Positions 19,916-29,646 are shown, counted from the stretch's first letter. The stretch: 64,000 nt of DNA from Paeniglutamicibacter kerguelensis (GCF_017876535.1 NZ_JAGIOF010000001.1:1550001-1614000); one strand, 5' to 3'. Notes: generated from the sequence alone by a model not told the origin. Numbers and translations: made by a program.

Positions 19916-21871
19916 GTGGCTCAAATTAACTCCGGCGGTCCCTCCCGGGCCGAGAAGCTCGTCAGTCTCACCTATGCCCTGATCAATACGCCCCACGGCT
20001 ATTCCAAGCGCCAGCTGCGCAAGATCGTCGATGACTACAAGGGGCTCTCCGAGGCTGCGTTCGACCGGAAGTTCGACAGGGACAAGAAAGACCTCAGGGA
20101 CATGGGAATTCCCTTGAAGACCCTGGGTGAGGGCGGCGAGGAACGTTACCTGATCCCGCCCGAAAGCTACAGGTTGCCGGAAGTCCGGTTCACCACCGAA
20201 GAATCCGCTGTTCTCGGGCTGGCTGCCCAGCTTTGGAAAGACACCGACCTTGAATCTTTTGCCGCCCGCGCCACCGGGCGACTTGCCGTCGGAAGCCCCG
20301 ATGCCGGCGAAGATGCGCGGTTCACCGAGTATGTTCCGCGCCTGCACGCCTCGGGTCCGTCCTTTGGCGCCTGCCTGAACGCCGTATGGTCGCAGGAGAT
20401 CCTCGGCTTCGAGTACCTGGATGCCCAGGGGCAATCCAGCAAACGAACCGTGGATGCCTGGGGGATAGGCTCGCGCTTTGGCAACTGGTACCTGGTGGGA
20501 TTCGACCACAACCGCCAGGGCGTCCGGATGTTCCGCCTTTCGCGGATCCTCAGCGACGTGACACCGGGCAAGGCCCATTCGTCGCGACCCGCCGGGTTCA
20601 AGATGGCCGAAGCCCTGGGCCGGCTGGATCCGCTCATCGCCGGGGAAACGGCGCGGGTTTCCCTCGTCAAGGAAACGGGCTGGTCCCTGCGCTCCCGCGC
20701 GAGCACCATCATCCCGGGTGAAGAGAGCGACGAAATCCATCTCCAATTCCACGACCTGGTGACGCTGGCGGCCGAGATCGCAAAACTCGGCCCGAACGCC
20801 AGGGTCCTTGAACCCGCCGGGCTCGCGGCGGCAGTGCAGCGAAAGCTTGCCGATGCCTTGGCGAAACAGCGGTTTCCGGTACCCCCATTCAAACTGAGCA
20901 AGCGCCGCAACGTTGGCCGGCCGCCATCCACCGACGCTGTTGCCCGCAACCTCGACATCATTTCCTACGTCGCCAAGCTGGGGTCGCCGACGGTCGCCCA
21001 GACGGCCAAGCATTTCGGGCTGAGCGAGAAGCAGCTGTTGGAGCACCTGCAGACGATCATGATGTGCGGCGTGCCCAATGGGCTCCCCGACGAATTGATC
21101 GATGTGGAATGGGAAACCGGTGCGATCAGCATCAACAACGCGGAGGCCCTCAACGCTCCGATCCGCTTGGGTCTTCAAGAGGCAGCTGCGATGCTCTCGG
21201 GGCTTGCGTCCCTGCGTCAGTTGCCCGATTTTGAGCACTCGGAGTCGATCCAGGGGGCGTTTGCCAAGTTGCAACAGGCAGCTGTCGGGTTCGAGGGGCT
21301 TGAATCGGTGCTGTCGATCGCGTTGCGCTCCACCGAGGAGAACGAGAACTACGCCGTCTTGCTCTGTGCGATCCGTGAAAGCCAGGTCGTCAACCTGAAG
21401 TACTACAGCGCCTCCAGCGACGCAGTCAGCGAGCGGCTCGTGGAGCCCATTCGCCTGGTGGAACATGCAGGTCGGCAATACCTGCGGGCCTGGAGCCAAC
21501 GCAATGAACAGATCCGCAGTTTCCGTGTCGACCGCATCCAGGCAGCCGAAACAACGGGTGCAGCTTTCGAGTTGGATCCGCGCAAACACGAGGACACGGA
21601 GGACATCTTCTTCACTCCGGGTGCCGACGACGTGCAGGTGGTCCTTGGGTTCGGCAAACGCCTGGCCCTGGTTGCCGACGAGTATGCGCCGGAGCAATGG
21701 GCCAGGGTCGGCGATGAGTTGATTGCCGAAATCCGCATGTCCTCCACGGCCGTTCTTCCAGGTATGATCGCCTACCACGGCGGAGACCTGCGGGTGCTTG
21801 CTCCGGACAACGTGCGCGAAGAAGTCGAATCCTGGCTGCAGAACGCTTTGTCGATCTCGGAGGTGGCTTGA
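19916..21871 (+). CDS. pafBC: Fused PafBC DNA-damage transcriptional activator
   Basis: A 651-aa natural fusion of PafB and PafC, which in most actinobacteria are two adjacent genes. Each half has a winged-helix HTH (about 10-80 and 315-390) and a WYL domain (about 150-245 and 460-545, the second with RQYLRAWSQRNEQIRSFRVDRI). A WCX-like C-terminal extension follows each. PafBC activates the LexA-independent mycobacterial DNA-damage response; a fused Arthrobacter PafBC has been structurally studied, which supports this reading. GTG start at 19916. It is not needed for pupylation despite its position. Confidence 0.93.
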   Translation: MAQINSGGPSRAEKLVSLTYALINTPHGYSKRQLRKIVDDYKGLSEAAFDRKFDRDKKDLRDMGIPLKTLGEGGEERYLIPPESYRLPEVRFTTEESAVLGLAAQLWKDTDLESFAARATGRLAVGSPDAGEDARFTEYVPRLHASGPSFGACLNAVWSQEILGFEYLDAQGQSSKRTVDAWGIGSRFGNWYLVGFDHNRQGVRMFRLSRILSDVTPGKAHSSRPAGFKMAEALGRLDPLIAGETARVSLVKETGWSLRSRASTIIPGEESDEIHLQFHDLVTLAAEIAKLGPNARVLEPAGLAAAVQRKLADALAKQRFPVPPFKLSKRRNVGRPPSTDAVARNLDIISYVAKLGSPTVAQTAKHFGLSEKQLLEHLQTIMMCGVPNGLPDELIDVEWETGAISINNAEALNAPIRLGLQEAAAMLSGLASLRQLPDFEHSESIQGAFAKLQQAAVGFEGLESVLSIALRSTEENENYAVLLCAIRESQVVNLKYYSASSDAVSERLVEPIRLVEHAGRQYLRAWSQRNEQIRSFRVDRIQAAETTGAAFELDPRKHEDTEDIFFTPGADDVQVVLGFGKRLALVADEYAPEQWARVGDELIAEIRMSSTAVLPGMIAYHGGDLRVLAPDNVREEVESWLQNALSISEVA

Positions 21872-21873
21872 AC

Positions 21874-22233
21874 ATGTTGCCGTGGTGGTTTTGGGTATTG
21901 CTTTGGATAGTCCTTATTCTTGGAATGCTGCTTTTTCTGGTTCTTGCCGGCATCAGGCTTTTCCGCGGATTCATGAAACTAATGGATGAAGTGAGCGAGG
22001 CCGGCGACCGGATAGGAACGGCAATGGAGACACCTGCCGGGCCCATCGACTATGGAGTTTTGCCCGATCGAGGACCTAGCGGTGTTGCCGCGCTCTTCCA
22101 AGACCCCGAGGATGCACGCGCATCATTGGAAGCTGGAAAAGCCCGACGCGTCGAAGTTCGGCGCGCGCGCCGCGTGGAGCGTAAAGCTCTGCGCGGACAA
22201 GCGCAACGCGTGGCCGATCTCGACCTGTTCTGA
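21874..22233 (+). CDS. Small single-pass membrane protein
   Basis: 119 aa with one strong N-terminal hydrophobic segment (WWFWVLLWIVLILGMLLFLV, about 5-27) and a cytoplasmic Arg/Ala-rich C-terminus. No domain recognised. It begins just after the pafBC stop and ends 34 bp before tatA, so it is part of the pafBC-tat transcript. Similar hypothetical proteins at this place occur in relatives (inference). ATG 21874 is preferred over the overlapping TTG at 21868. Confidence 0.7.
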   Translation: MLPWWFWVLLWIVLILGMLLFLVLAGIRLFRGFMKLMDEVSEAGDRIGTAMETPAGPIDYGVLPDRGPSGVAALFQDPEDARASLEAGKARRVEVRRARRVERKALRGQAQRVADLDLF

Positions 22234-22267
22234 CGTAGAATTAAACTAATTGAAAGGTAGGTTCCCC

Positions 22268-22495
22268 ATGTTCGGTGGACTGCAAGGATGGCACCTGGTC
22301 ATCATCATTGTTTTGGCTTTGTTGCTCTTCGGTGCCCCGAAGCTTCCGGGTTTGGCTCGTTCCGTGGGACAGTCGCTGCGTATCTTCAAGTCGGAAGTGC
22401 GTCAGATGAAGGACGATGACAAGAATCCCTCTGCAGCGGATGAAACTGTTGAGGGAAAGATCGTTGATCCCGACCGTCGTGAGAACAACGCCTAA
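22268..22495 (+). CDS. tatA: Sec-independent protein translocase TatA
   Basis: A 75-aa pore-forming component of twin-arginine export. It has a single N-terminal transmembrane helix ([19 protein letters not shown]), the conserved FG-x-KLP hinge, an amphipathic helix and an acidic tail. ATG 22268 follows a GAAAGGTAGG ribosome site. It is paired with tatC 7 bp downstream. The AttH-like protein at 42810 is a probable substrate. Confidence 0.95.
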   Translation: MFGGLQGWHLVIIIVLALLLFGAPKLPGLARSVGQSLRIFKSEVRQMKDDDKNPSAADETVEGKIVDPDRRENNA

Positions 22496-22501
22496 TATTT
22501 C

Positions 22502-23338
22502 GTGAGCGACAAGGAAACTGCCCGGAAAAAGGGGCGGAAGGATAATCCTGAGGGCCGCATGGCCCTCAAGGCACACCTCGTGGAGGCGCGAAACCGCCTC
22601 TTCATTTCACTTATTGCCTTGGTGCTGGGCACCGTCGGCGGGTTCTTCCTGTACGACGACGTCCTTGCCCTTCTCGTAGCCCCGGTGCGCGAATACGGGG
22701 GAGAAGTCAACTTCACTTCGGTGATGGCCCCGTTCGACCTCATGCTCAAGACATCGCTGCTCTTGGGTCTGGTCTTCTCCGCTCCCGTCTGGATCTACCA
22801 GCTGTGGGCCTTTATCGTGCCCGGGTTGAAGAAGAAGGAACGTAACACCGCCCTCGCCTTTGCCGCGGCAGCAGCCCCGCTGTTTGTCATGGGTGTCGCA
22901 ATGGCCTACTGGGTCCTGCCGCATGCCCTGAAGTTCCTCATCTCGTTGACGCCGGCAAACGCCCAGTCGTTGATCTCTAGCGATAACTACCTTCCGTTTG
23001 TCTTTCGGTTGCTGGTTGCCTTCGGCCTGGCCATGTTGGTTCCCGTGTTGATGGTCGGACTGAACATGATTGGCGTGCTGAAAGCCAAGACGATCATGAA
23101 GCACTGGCGCATCACGGTGTTCCTTATCGCGTTGGTGGCGGCGATGGCAGCACCCGGCGGCGACGCGATCACCATGTTCGCCCTCGCTGGACCGCTCTTC
23201 CTTACCTTCGCAGCGGCCACGCTGATTTGCCATCTAAACGATCGCAAACGCAACAAGAATCTCGCAGCCTTGGAAGCAGAGAATGCGGCAAATGCCGGAC
23301 AGGGTTCATCCCTTCCTGAGGTGCCGGATCTTCCATAA
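22502..23338 (+). CDS. tatC: Sec-independent protein translocase TatC
   Basis: A 278-aa six-helix membrane protein that recognises twin-arginine signals. The N-terminal cytoplasmic motif HLVEARNRLF and the FTSVMAPFDLMLKTSLL and WAFIVPGLKKKER segments are typical. GTG start at 22502. The gene order pafBC-tatA-tatC-helY matches that of Mycobacterium tuberculosis Rv2096c-Rv2092c. Confidence 0.95.
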   Translation: MSDKETARKKGRKDNPEGRMALKAHLVEARNRLFISLIALVLGTVGGFFLYDDVLALLVAPVREYGGEVNFTSVMAPFDLMLKTSLLLGLVFSAPVWIYQLWAFIVPGLKKKERNTALAFAAAAAPLFVMGVAMAYWVLPHALKFLISLTPANAQSLISSDNYLPFVFRLLVAFGLAMLVPVLMVGLNMIGVLKAKTIMKHWRITVFLIALVAAMAAPGGDAITMFALAGPLFLTFAAATLICHLNDRKRNKNLAALEAENAANAGQGSSLPEVPDLP

Positions 23339-23401
23339 GCCGTGCCCAAAGCAGCTCACCAGCGTGGGACCACTTAACACCATCTTGAAAGGGGTCGCAG
23401 C

Positions 23402-26206
23402 GTGAACACGCCGGCCGAGCGTTACGCCGCAGCCAAGGAACGGACAAAGGAAGCCGACACCGGCCTTCCGGAATTCCGAGCAACACTTGGCTTTGACCTA
23501 GACCCATTCCAGGAAGAAGCCTGCAGGGCTGTTGCCTCCGGCAGCGGCGTTCTTGTCGCCGCACCCACGGGTGCAGGCAAGACGGTGGTGGGGGAGTTCG
23601 CGATCTTTGAGGCCCTTCGATCCGGTCGAAAGGCTTTCTACACGACCCCTATCAAGGCGCTCAGCAACCAAAAATTCAGCGACCTTGTTTCCACCTACGG
23701 CCCGGAACGCGTCGGCCTTTTGACCGGCGACATGACGATCAACGGCGAAGCCGACGTTGTCGTCATGACCACCGAAGTCTTGCGGAACATGCTGTACGCG
23801 GATTCCGACACGCTCGAGGGCTTGGGCTATGTGGTCATGGACGAGGTTCACTACCTCGCCGACAAGTTCCGCGGGGCAGTGTGGGAAGAAGTGATCATCC
23901 ACCTGCGCGACGACGTGCAGGTGATTTCGCTTTCTGCAACCGTCTCGAACGCCGAGGAATTCGGCGGCTGGCTGGACACGGTGCGCGGCGACACCCGGAT
24001 CATCGTCTCTGAACACCGCCCGATCCCGCTCTTCCAGCATGTGATGGTCGGCGGGAAGCTCATGGACCTCTTCGCCGAGGACGTTGCGTTCGACCAGGTT
24101 GCCGAAACCCCTGAACGCTCCGCCGCAGTGAACCCGGAGTTGGGCAAACTCGCCCAGCGGGGATTCCCTGCCTCGCGTTCACGGTCGTTCCAGCGAGGCG
24201 GACGGCGCGGAGGCAACGGAAACGGCGGCCGCCAGCGAGAACAGATAAGCACCAAGGTCTCGCGGCCGGACATGATCATGGCCCTGGACCGGGCCGGATT
24301 GCTGCCCTCATTGGTCTTCATATTTTCGCGCAACGGCTGCGATGCCGCAGTTGCGCAGTGTGTTCGCTCCGGCCTTGCGCTGACCACCACGGCCGAGGCA
24401 ACCGAGATCGAGCAGGCGATTGACCTCGTCGCGTACAAGCTGCCGACCGACGACCTGGAGATTCTCGGCTTTTGGCCTTGGCGCGAAGGTCTCATGCGCG
24501 GGTTCGCGGCCCACCATGCGGGCCTGCTTCCAATCTTCAAGGAAGTCGTCGAGGACCTGTTTGCCCGCGGTCTTGTCAAGGCGGTTTTCGCGACCGAAAC
24601 ACTGGCGCTCGGCGTCAACATGCCCGCCCGCTCCGTTGTCATGGAGAAACTCGAAAAGTTCAACGGCGAATCTCACGTTTCGATCACCGCCGGCGAATAC
24701 ACCCAGCTGACCGGTCGCGCCGGTCGCCGCGGCATCGACGTGGAGGGCCACGCGGTTGTGCTCTGGCAGAACGACACCGATCCCGCCGCCGTTGCCGGTC
24801 TGGCGTCAAAGCGAACCTACCCGCTGAACTCCAGCTTCCGTCCGACCTATAACATGTCATTGAACCTGACATCGCAGTTTGGACGTGAACGTGCCCGGGG
24901 CATTCTCGAAACGTCCTTCGCGCAGTTCCAGGCCGACCGCTCGGTCGTTGGCCTGGCCCGCCAGGTCCGCGCGCGCGAGGAATCGCTCGAGGGCTACAAG
25001 AAGGCCATGACCTGCCACCTCGGCGACTTCAGCGAGTATGCGGCATTGCGCAACGCGCTGTCCGAGGCGGAAAAGGAGGCGTCGAAAACGATCTCCCGCC
25101 AACGGCGTTCGGCAGCCAGCGAGTCGCTTGAGTCATTGATGCTTGGCGACATCATCGAGGTCCACGGCCCCCGCAAGCTGGGCCGCTGCGTGGTTGTGGA
25201 ACTGGACACGGCTTGGAACGATCCGCGCCCCACGGTGCTCACCGAGGAAAAGCATATCCGGCGCATCGGGGTGCAGGACCTGGACGGCCCGGTCGAGATC
25301 ATCTCGCAGATCCGCATCCCCAAGGGGTTCACGGGTCGAAGCCCCAAGGAGCGCAAGGACCTTGCGGCATCACTGCACAACGCGATCGCCGATTCCCGGC
25401 CGCCGCGCCGCGGCGCCGCGGGCTTCAATTTCTCCGGGAGCCAGGAGCAGGAGGAGAAGATTGCCGAGTTGCGCCGTGCCTTGAAGGCGCACCCGTGCCA
25501 CGGCTGCTCCGAGCGCGAAGACCACGCACGATGGGGTGAGCGTTACACGAAGCTGCTGAAGGACACCAACAAGTTGCGCTCACAGATCAGCGGGCGCACC
25601 AACACCATCGCGAAGACCTTCGACCGGGTGGCATCGGTGCTCGAGCAGTTCGAGTACATGATTCCTGCGTCGAACGACAAGGACCAAGCCCAAATCACCG
25701 AGGCTGGCCAGCGCTTGCGTCGCATCTACGGCGAACGTGACCTCCTGACCTCTCTGGTCATGGAATCCGGGGTCCTGAATGAGATGAATGCGGAAGAATT
25801 GGCCGGATTCATTTCCGCCTTGGTCTTCCAGGCTCGCCGCGAGGACAACTCAGACGAGCCGCGAATGCCCAGCGCCAAGGTGCAGCTGGCCTGGGAATCC
25901 TCGATCAACCTGTGGTCCCGGCTCAGCGATGCGGAAGTGATTGCACGGCTTCCCGAAACGGTTGCCCCGGATTCCGGACTCATCTGGCCCATGTACAAAT
26001 GGACCAAGGGCTCTGACCTGCGCGAGTGCCTGCGCGGCACCGACCTTGCGGCAGGGGACTTTGTGCGGTGGGCCAAGCAGGTCATCGACGTCCTTGACCA
26101 GCTGGCCAAGATCCCCGACTTGAACGCCGGCCTTGCGCGTTCCTGCAACCGTGCCGTCGACCGGATCCGGCGCGGCGTCGTGGCCTATTCGAACGTTGTC
26201 GACTAA
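23402..26206 (+). CDS. helY: DEAD/DEAH box helicase HelY (Ski2/Mtr4-like)
   Basis: A 934-aa superfamily 2 helicase. Motif I is APTGAGKT (about 54-61), motif II DEVH (about 147-150), motif III SATVSN, and motif VI LTGRAGRRGID. A glycine/arginine-rich insert lies at about 260-280. The C-terminal half has the Ski2/Mtr4-type domain (rRNA-processing arm-like segment and DSHCT-like end). It probably unwinds structured RNA. GTG start at 23402 with AAAGGGG upstream. A CHGCSEREDH cysteine pair near residue 700 may bind metal (inference). Confidence 0.92.
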   Translation: MNTPAERYAAAKERTKEADTGLPEFRATLGFDLDPFQEEACRAVASGSGVLVAAPTGAGKTVVGEFAIFEALRSGRKAFYTTPIKALSNQKFSDLVSTYGPERVGLLTGDMTINGEADVVVMTTEVLRNMLYADSDTLEGLGYVVMDEVHYLADKFRGAVWEEVIIHLRDDVQVISLSATVSNAEEFGGWLDTVRGDTRIIVSEHRPIPLFQHVMVGGKLMDLFAEDVAFDQVAETPERSAAVNPELGKLAQRGFPASRSRSFQRGGRRGGNGNGGRQREQISTKVSRPDMIMALDRAGLLPSLVFIFSRNGCDAAVAQCVRSGLALTTTAEATEIEQAIDLVAYKLPTDDLEILGFWPWREGLMRGFAAHHAGLLPIFKEVVEDLFARGLVKAVFATETLALGVNMPARSVVMEKLEKFNGESHVSITAGEYTQLTGRAGRRGIDVEGHAVVLWQNDTDPAAVAGLASKRTYPLNSSFRPTYNMSLNLTSQFGRERARGILETSFAQFQADRSVVGLARQVRAREESLEGYKKAMTCHLGDFSEYAALRNALSEAEKEASKTISRQRRSAASESLESLMLGDIIEVHGPRKLGRCVVVELDTAWNDPRPTVLTEEKHIRRIGVQDLDGPVEIISQIRIPKGFTGRSPKERKDLAASLHNAIADSRPPRRGAAGFNFSGSQEQEEKIAELRRALKAHPCHGCSEREDHARWGERYTKLLKDTNKLRSQISGRTNTIAKTFDRVASVLEQFEYMIPASNDKDQAQITEAGQRLRRIYGERDLLTSLVMESGVLNEMNAEELAGFISALVFQARREDNSDEPRMPSAKVQLAWESSINLWSRLSDAEVIARLPETVAPDSGLIWPMYKWTKGSDLRECLRGTDLAAGDFVRWAKQVIDVLDQLAKIPDLNAGLARSCNRAVDRIRRGVVAYSNVVD

Positions 26207-26280
26207 CCGACTTTGTCTTGCCGATTTCGGCTTTCAGCGCCCTGGCTTCCCGTGCGCGGTTCTAAAAGTAAAGGTAAATA

Positions 26281-27897
26281 ATGTCTCTTGATTTGTATCG
26301 TAACGGATCCATTTACTCGCCCGCGGACCCTTTTGCGACGGCGATGCTCGTTGAAAACGGCACCGTGGCCTGGATCGGTTCCGAATCGGCGGCCGGTGCG
26401 TTGCTGGATGCGCGGATGACCGAGATCGACCTGCAAGGCGCACTTGTCGCCCCGGCTTTCGTCGATTCCCATGTACACCTCGGTGCACTCGGCGCCAACC
26501 TTGCCGGTCTGGACCTGGGCGGTGCATCGAACGCCGCGGACATCCTCGACCTGGTGTCCTCCGCCGCCGACACGGGAGACGGAATCATCCAGGGTTTCGG
26601 CTGGGATGAAACCAAGTTCGCCGATGCATCCCTTCCGACGCTCGAGGAGCTCGCACGCGCGGCACCGGGCCGCGAGGTCTACCTGTCCCGAATCGACGTC
26701 CACTCGGCGCTAGTCAGCCCGCAGGTTGCCCAGCGCCTCGGGCTCGTGGCAGGATCGGAATTCTCCGGCGCTTTGGTCCGTGGAAGCCTCCATGCCCGGG
26801 TGCGCACCGCCGTTTTCGCCTACGACGAATCGGTGAATGCGGCCCATCGTGAGCGCGCACTGGCGCATTTGGCCGCCACCGGCCACGGCACCGTTGTGGA
26901 AATGGCGGCCGAGCATATTTCAGGGCGCCGGGACCTGCAGTCCCTATTGGCAGCAAGCGAAGAGGAAACAGCCGCGAGCCCCAAGCTCTACGCCTATTGG
27001 GCGCAGGCCGTGACCGAGGAATCGGAAGCCCGCGAGTTGTTGGATTCCTTTGGATCCCCGGCCCTGGTCGGACTCGGGGGCGACTTGAACATCGACGGTT
27101 CCATCGGTTCACGCACCGCCCTGCTGCGTTCCGATTACGCGGATGCCCCGGGAAGCCGCGGTTCCTCGTACTTGTCCGTCGAGCAGATCAGTGCGCATGT
27201 GAGCGCCTGCTCGCTTGCCGGGATCCAGGCCTCGTTCCACGTGATTGGGGATGCCGGGTTGGACGCGGCCCTTGAGGGCTTTGCCAAGGCCGCGGAAACC
27301 GTCGGCCTTGCAGCGGTCCAGGCCGGCCGCCACCGCCTGGAGCACGTCGAAATGGTCGATGAGCAGGCACGTGCCAAAATGCTCAACTTCTCCCTGACGG
27401 CTTCGTTGCAACCGCAATTCGATGCCTTGTGGGGCGGCCCGGGTGGACTTTACGAACAACGCCTGGGAACCGAGCGGGCCACCGGAATGAATGCCATCGG
27501 CAAGTTCCTTTCCGCCGGAGTGCCGGTGACGGTGGGTTCAGACGCCCCCGTGACCCCGACCAACCCCTGGGCAACCATCAAGGCCTGCCTTGAACTCAAC
27601 GATTCCCAAGCGCGGATTTCCGCGAAGGCCGCCTTCATGGCCCACACCCGGTCCGGGTTCCGCGCACTGGGGGAGTCGAACCCCCTGGCGGGCCAGTTGG
27701 TGACCGGCGCCGAGGCGACGTTCGCGATCTGGAACGCCTCGGAACTCACCGTCCAGACCCCCGATGTCAGGGTTTCCTCCTGGAGCACCGATGCCCGGGC
27801 AGGAACGCCAATGCTGCCGGTGCTGGAAGACGAGATGCCGACGTGCCTTCGCACCGTCCGCTCCGGACGGGTTCTCTTCGACGCAATGGGCGTTTAG
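26281..27897 (+). CDS. Amidohydrolase family protein (Amidohydro_3/YtcJ-like)
   Basis: A 538-aa metal-dependent hydrolase. The first metal site is DSHVHLG (about 62-68), the GWDETKF segment is typical of the YtcJ/N-substituted formamide deformylase group, and HVIGDAGLD, HRLEHVEMVD and TVGSDAPVTPTNPW provide the later histidines and the catalytic Asp. The substrate is unknown. ATG 26281 has AAAGGT upstream. It follows helY by 74 bp and may be transcribed with it. Confidence 0.85.
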   Translation: MSLDLYRNGSIYSPADPFATAMLVENGTVAWIGSESAAGALLDARMTEIDLQGALVAPAFVDSHVHLGALGANLAGLDLGGASNAADILDLVSSAADTGDGIIQGFGWDETKFADASLPTLEELARAAPGREVYLSRIDVHSALVSPQVAQRLGLVAGSEFSGALVRGSLHARVRTAVFAYDESVNAAHRERALAHLAATGHGTVVEMAAEHISGRRDLQSLLAASEEETAASPKLYAYWAQAVTEESEARELLDSFGSPALVGLGGDLNIDGSIGSRTALLRSDYADAPGSRGSSYLSVEQISAHVSACSLAGIQASFHVIGDAGLDAALEGFAKAAETVGLAAVQAGRHRLEHVEMVDEQARAKMLNFSLTASLQPQFDALWGGPGGLYEQRLGTERATGMNAIGKFLSAGVPVTVGSDAPVTPTNPWATIKACLELNDSQARISAKAAFMAHTRSGFRALGESNPLAGQLVTGAEATFAIWNASELTVQTPDVRVSSWSTDARAGTPMLPVLEDEMPTCLRTVRSGRVLFDAMGV

Positions 27898-28353
27898 CGG
27901 ACGCAGGATGGCAGTAGCCGCAAATTCACCCATAAACAGCATCTGACCTCATACTCTTTGTAGGATTGCGGCCGGAATGCGGTTGACAGTGTGGCCGGTG
28001 GCGGTAGGCTGTAATCATTGTCCGGTTTTAAGGTCGGGCATGCTGGTTTTCCGGCGCGCGTTGACGGGTTGGCCCCCGGAGCACTAGATAACACCTTGGC
28101 GTTTGTCGTCAAGGAATGGACCGAAGCTCCGGGGGCAAACCTGTATCTTACGGCCGATCTCCGGCCAGGGTCTTGGGCATCACACGATGCCGAGCGTCCC
28201 GGGTTCCGAAACCACGCGTATAATTGTGCCTTGACCTCAACTAGATCCTGACATTCATGGTCCTGACACTTAAACCTGTTCGGAACAATCCCGGTGAAGC
28301 ACTTTGCTCCCGGCTCCATGTGGATCACCTCTTCAGCAGAAAGGGACTTTCGC
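27898..28353 (+). promoter_or_regulatory. Long structured leader region upstream of the mannosyltransferase
   Basis: 456 bp without a convincing gene. TTGACA at 27983-27988, a 16-bp gap and TAGGCT form a sigma-70-like promoter. Downstream lies a perfect 11-bp inverted repeat (GCCCCCGGAGC at 28072-28082, complement at 28126-28136) with a 43-nt loop. A consensus TATAAT occurs at 28219-28224 without a clear -35 element. A 77-codon open frame from TTG 28018 spans the repeat but shows no domain. Confidence 0.45.
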
Positions 28354-29085
28354 GTGCGCGTAGTCACGATCATTCCGACCTACAACGAGCTTGAATCGTT
28401 GCCGATCACCGTGGGTCGCCTACGTGCCGCAGTCCCTGACTCGGATGTTTTGATCGTCGATGACAACAGCCCCGACGGCACCGGAGACCTGGCCGACAAG
28501 ATGGCCAGCGAAGACAGCGCCATCCACGTCATGCACCGTACCGGCAAGGAAGGGCTGGGGGCCGCATACCTTGCGGGCTTCCGCTGGGCCCTTGATGCCG
28601 GCTACGACGTGCTCGTTGAAATGGACGCCGACGGCTCCCACAAGCCCGAGCAGCTGCCGCTGCTGTTGGCCGAAATCCCCAAGGGCGCCGACCTTGTCAT
28701 TGGCTCGCGCTGGGTCAAGGGCGGGTCCGTCGTCAACTGGCCGCTGCACCGCAAGGCGATTTCCCGCGTGGGCAGCTTCTACTCCCGCATGATGCTCGGC
28801 GTAAATCTTCGCGACATCACCGCAGGCTACCGTGCGTTCCGCCGCGAAACCCTCGAGGAGCTCGATTTCAACGCTGTCGAGTCCGTTGGCTACGGTTTCC
28901 AGGTCGACATGACCTTCCGCGTGGCGCAGATGGGCAAGAACATCGTCGAGGTTCCCATCACCTTCGTCGAGCGCGAACTCGGCGTCTCGAAGATGAGCGG
29001 CAACATCGTTGTCGAGGCAATGCTCAACGTCACCAAGTGGGGACTTGGCGCACGCTGGAAGAAGCTGACCGGCGGCAAGAAGTAG
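28354..29085 (+). CDS. Polyprenol monophosphomannose synthase-like glycosyltransferase (GT2)
   Basis: A 243-aa GT2 enzyme that transfers mannose from GDP-mannose to polyprenyl phosphate, supplying lipid-linked mannose for lipoglycans and protein mannosylation. Visible features are VVTIIPTYNELESLP, the nucleotide site VDDNSPDGTGD, the metal-binding EMDADGSH and GSRWVKGGSV. It has no C-terminal membrane domain, so the acyltransferase partner found fused in some species is separate. GTG 28354 with AGAAAGGGA upstream is preferred; the open frame extends to 28294. Confidence 0.9.
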   Translation: MRVVTIIPTYNELESLPITVGRLRAAVPDSDVLIVDDNSPDGTGDLADKMASEDSAIHVMHRTGKEGLGAAYLAGFRWALDAGYDVLVEMDADGSHKPEQLPLLLAEIPKGADLVIGSRWVKGGSVVNWPLHRKAISRVGSFYSRMMLGVNLRDITAGYRAFRRETLEELDFNAVESVGYGFQVDMTFRVAQMGKNIVEVPITFVERELGVSKMSGNIVVEAMLNVTKWGLGARWKKLTGGKK

Positions 29086-29110
29086 GCGCGCGGCTCAGCC
29101 ACATGCGTTA

Positions 29111-29154
29111 AAAGACTGAGGGGCCGGTGGATTTCCACCGGCCCCTCAGTCTTT
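29111..29154. terminator. Bidirectional intrinsic terminator
   Basis: A perfect 20-bp stem with a 4-nt loop (arms 29111-29130 and 29135-29154), flanked by an A-run on the left and TTT on the right. It serves both the rightward mannosyltransferase and the leftward rbpA. Confidence 0.93.
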
Positions 29155-29168
29155 AGTGCTGTTGTTGC

Positions 29169-29528
29169 TTAGGACTTGGCTGCTGCCTGGGCTGCGCCAC
29201 GGGTGGCACGCAACTTGTCCAAGCGATCCTGAAGGATCGTTTCAAGTTCTTCCGGGGTGCGACGCTCGAGGAGCATGTCCCAGTGAGTACGAACCGGCTT
29301 TTCGGTCGATTCCTCTTCCTGCTTCTCACCATTGACCAGCGTTGCTTCCTTGCCGGTCTTGGAGGTCCAGGTCTGCGGGATCTCTGCCTCGGCGGCAAAG
29401 ATCACAAACACCTGTTCGCCGTCCTCGCAACGGTATTCAACGCGCTGGCGCGCTGCTGGCTCGACGCCAGCCTCAGTTTCCATGCTCTGTGCGCCAAGGC
29501 GCATTCCACGCAGGCTGCGATCGCTCAT
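29169..29528 (-). CDS. rbpA: RNA polymerase-binding protein RbpA
   Basis: A 119-aa actinobacterial transcription factor that binds sigma factor and RNA polymerase and stabilises the open complex. The N-terminus SDRSLRGMRLGA, the core domain (VEYRCEDGEQVFVIFAAEAEIPQTW) and the signature RTHWDMLLERRTPEELE (sigma-interaction domain) are clear. The zinc-binding cysteines of some homologues are largely absent, as in many Micrococcales. A TATAAT box on the minus strand at 29631-29626 could be its -10 element. Confidence 0.95.
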   Translation of the reverse strand: MSDRSLRGMRLGAQSMETEAGVEPAARQRVEYRCEDGEQVFVIFAAEAEIPQTWTSKTGKEATLVNGEKQEEESTEKPVRTHWDMLLERRTPEELETILQDRLDKLRATRGAAQAAAKS

Positions 29529-29625
29529 GTTGTCTCCCTACTGCGATTACAAACGGGTTCGGCTACCGATTTCAACGTCCCGGTTCAGCAAAAAATTCCC
29601 GCGGGGCGCAAGTCTCGAAGTTTCT

Positions 29626-29631
29626 ATTATA
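29626..29631 (-). promoter_or_regulatory. Possible -10 element of rbpA
   Basis: Consensus TATAAT on the minus strand about 100 bp upstream of the rbpA start. No good -35 hexamer at 16-18 bp. Confidence 0.4.
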
Positions 29632-29646
29632 CGGCCCCGACAAGGC

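Noticed and set aside
19397..21778. 793-codon open frame on the minus strand
   Set aside because: Antisense shadow of the FKBP and pafBC genes; no domain and no ribosome site.
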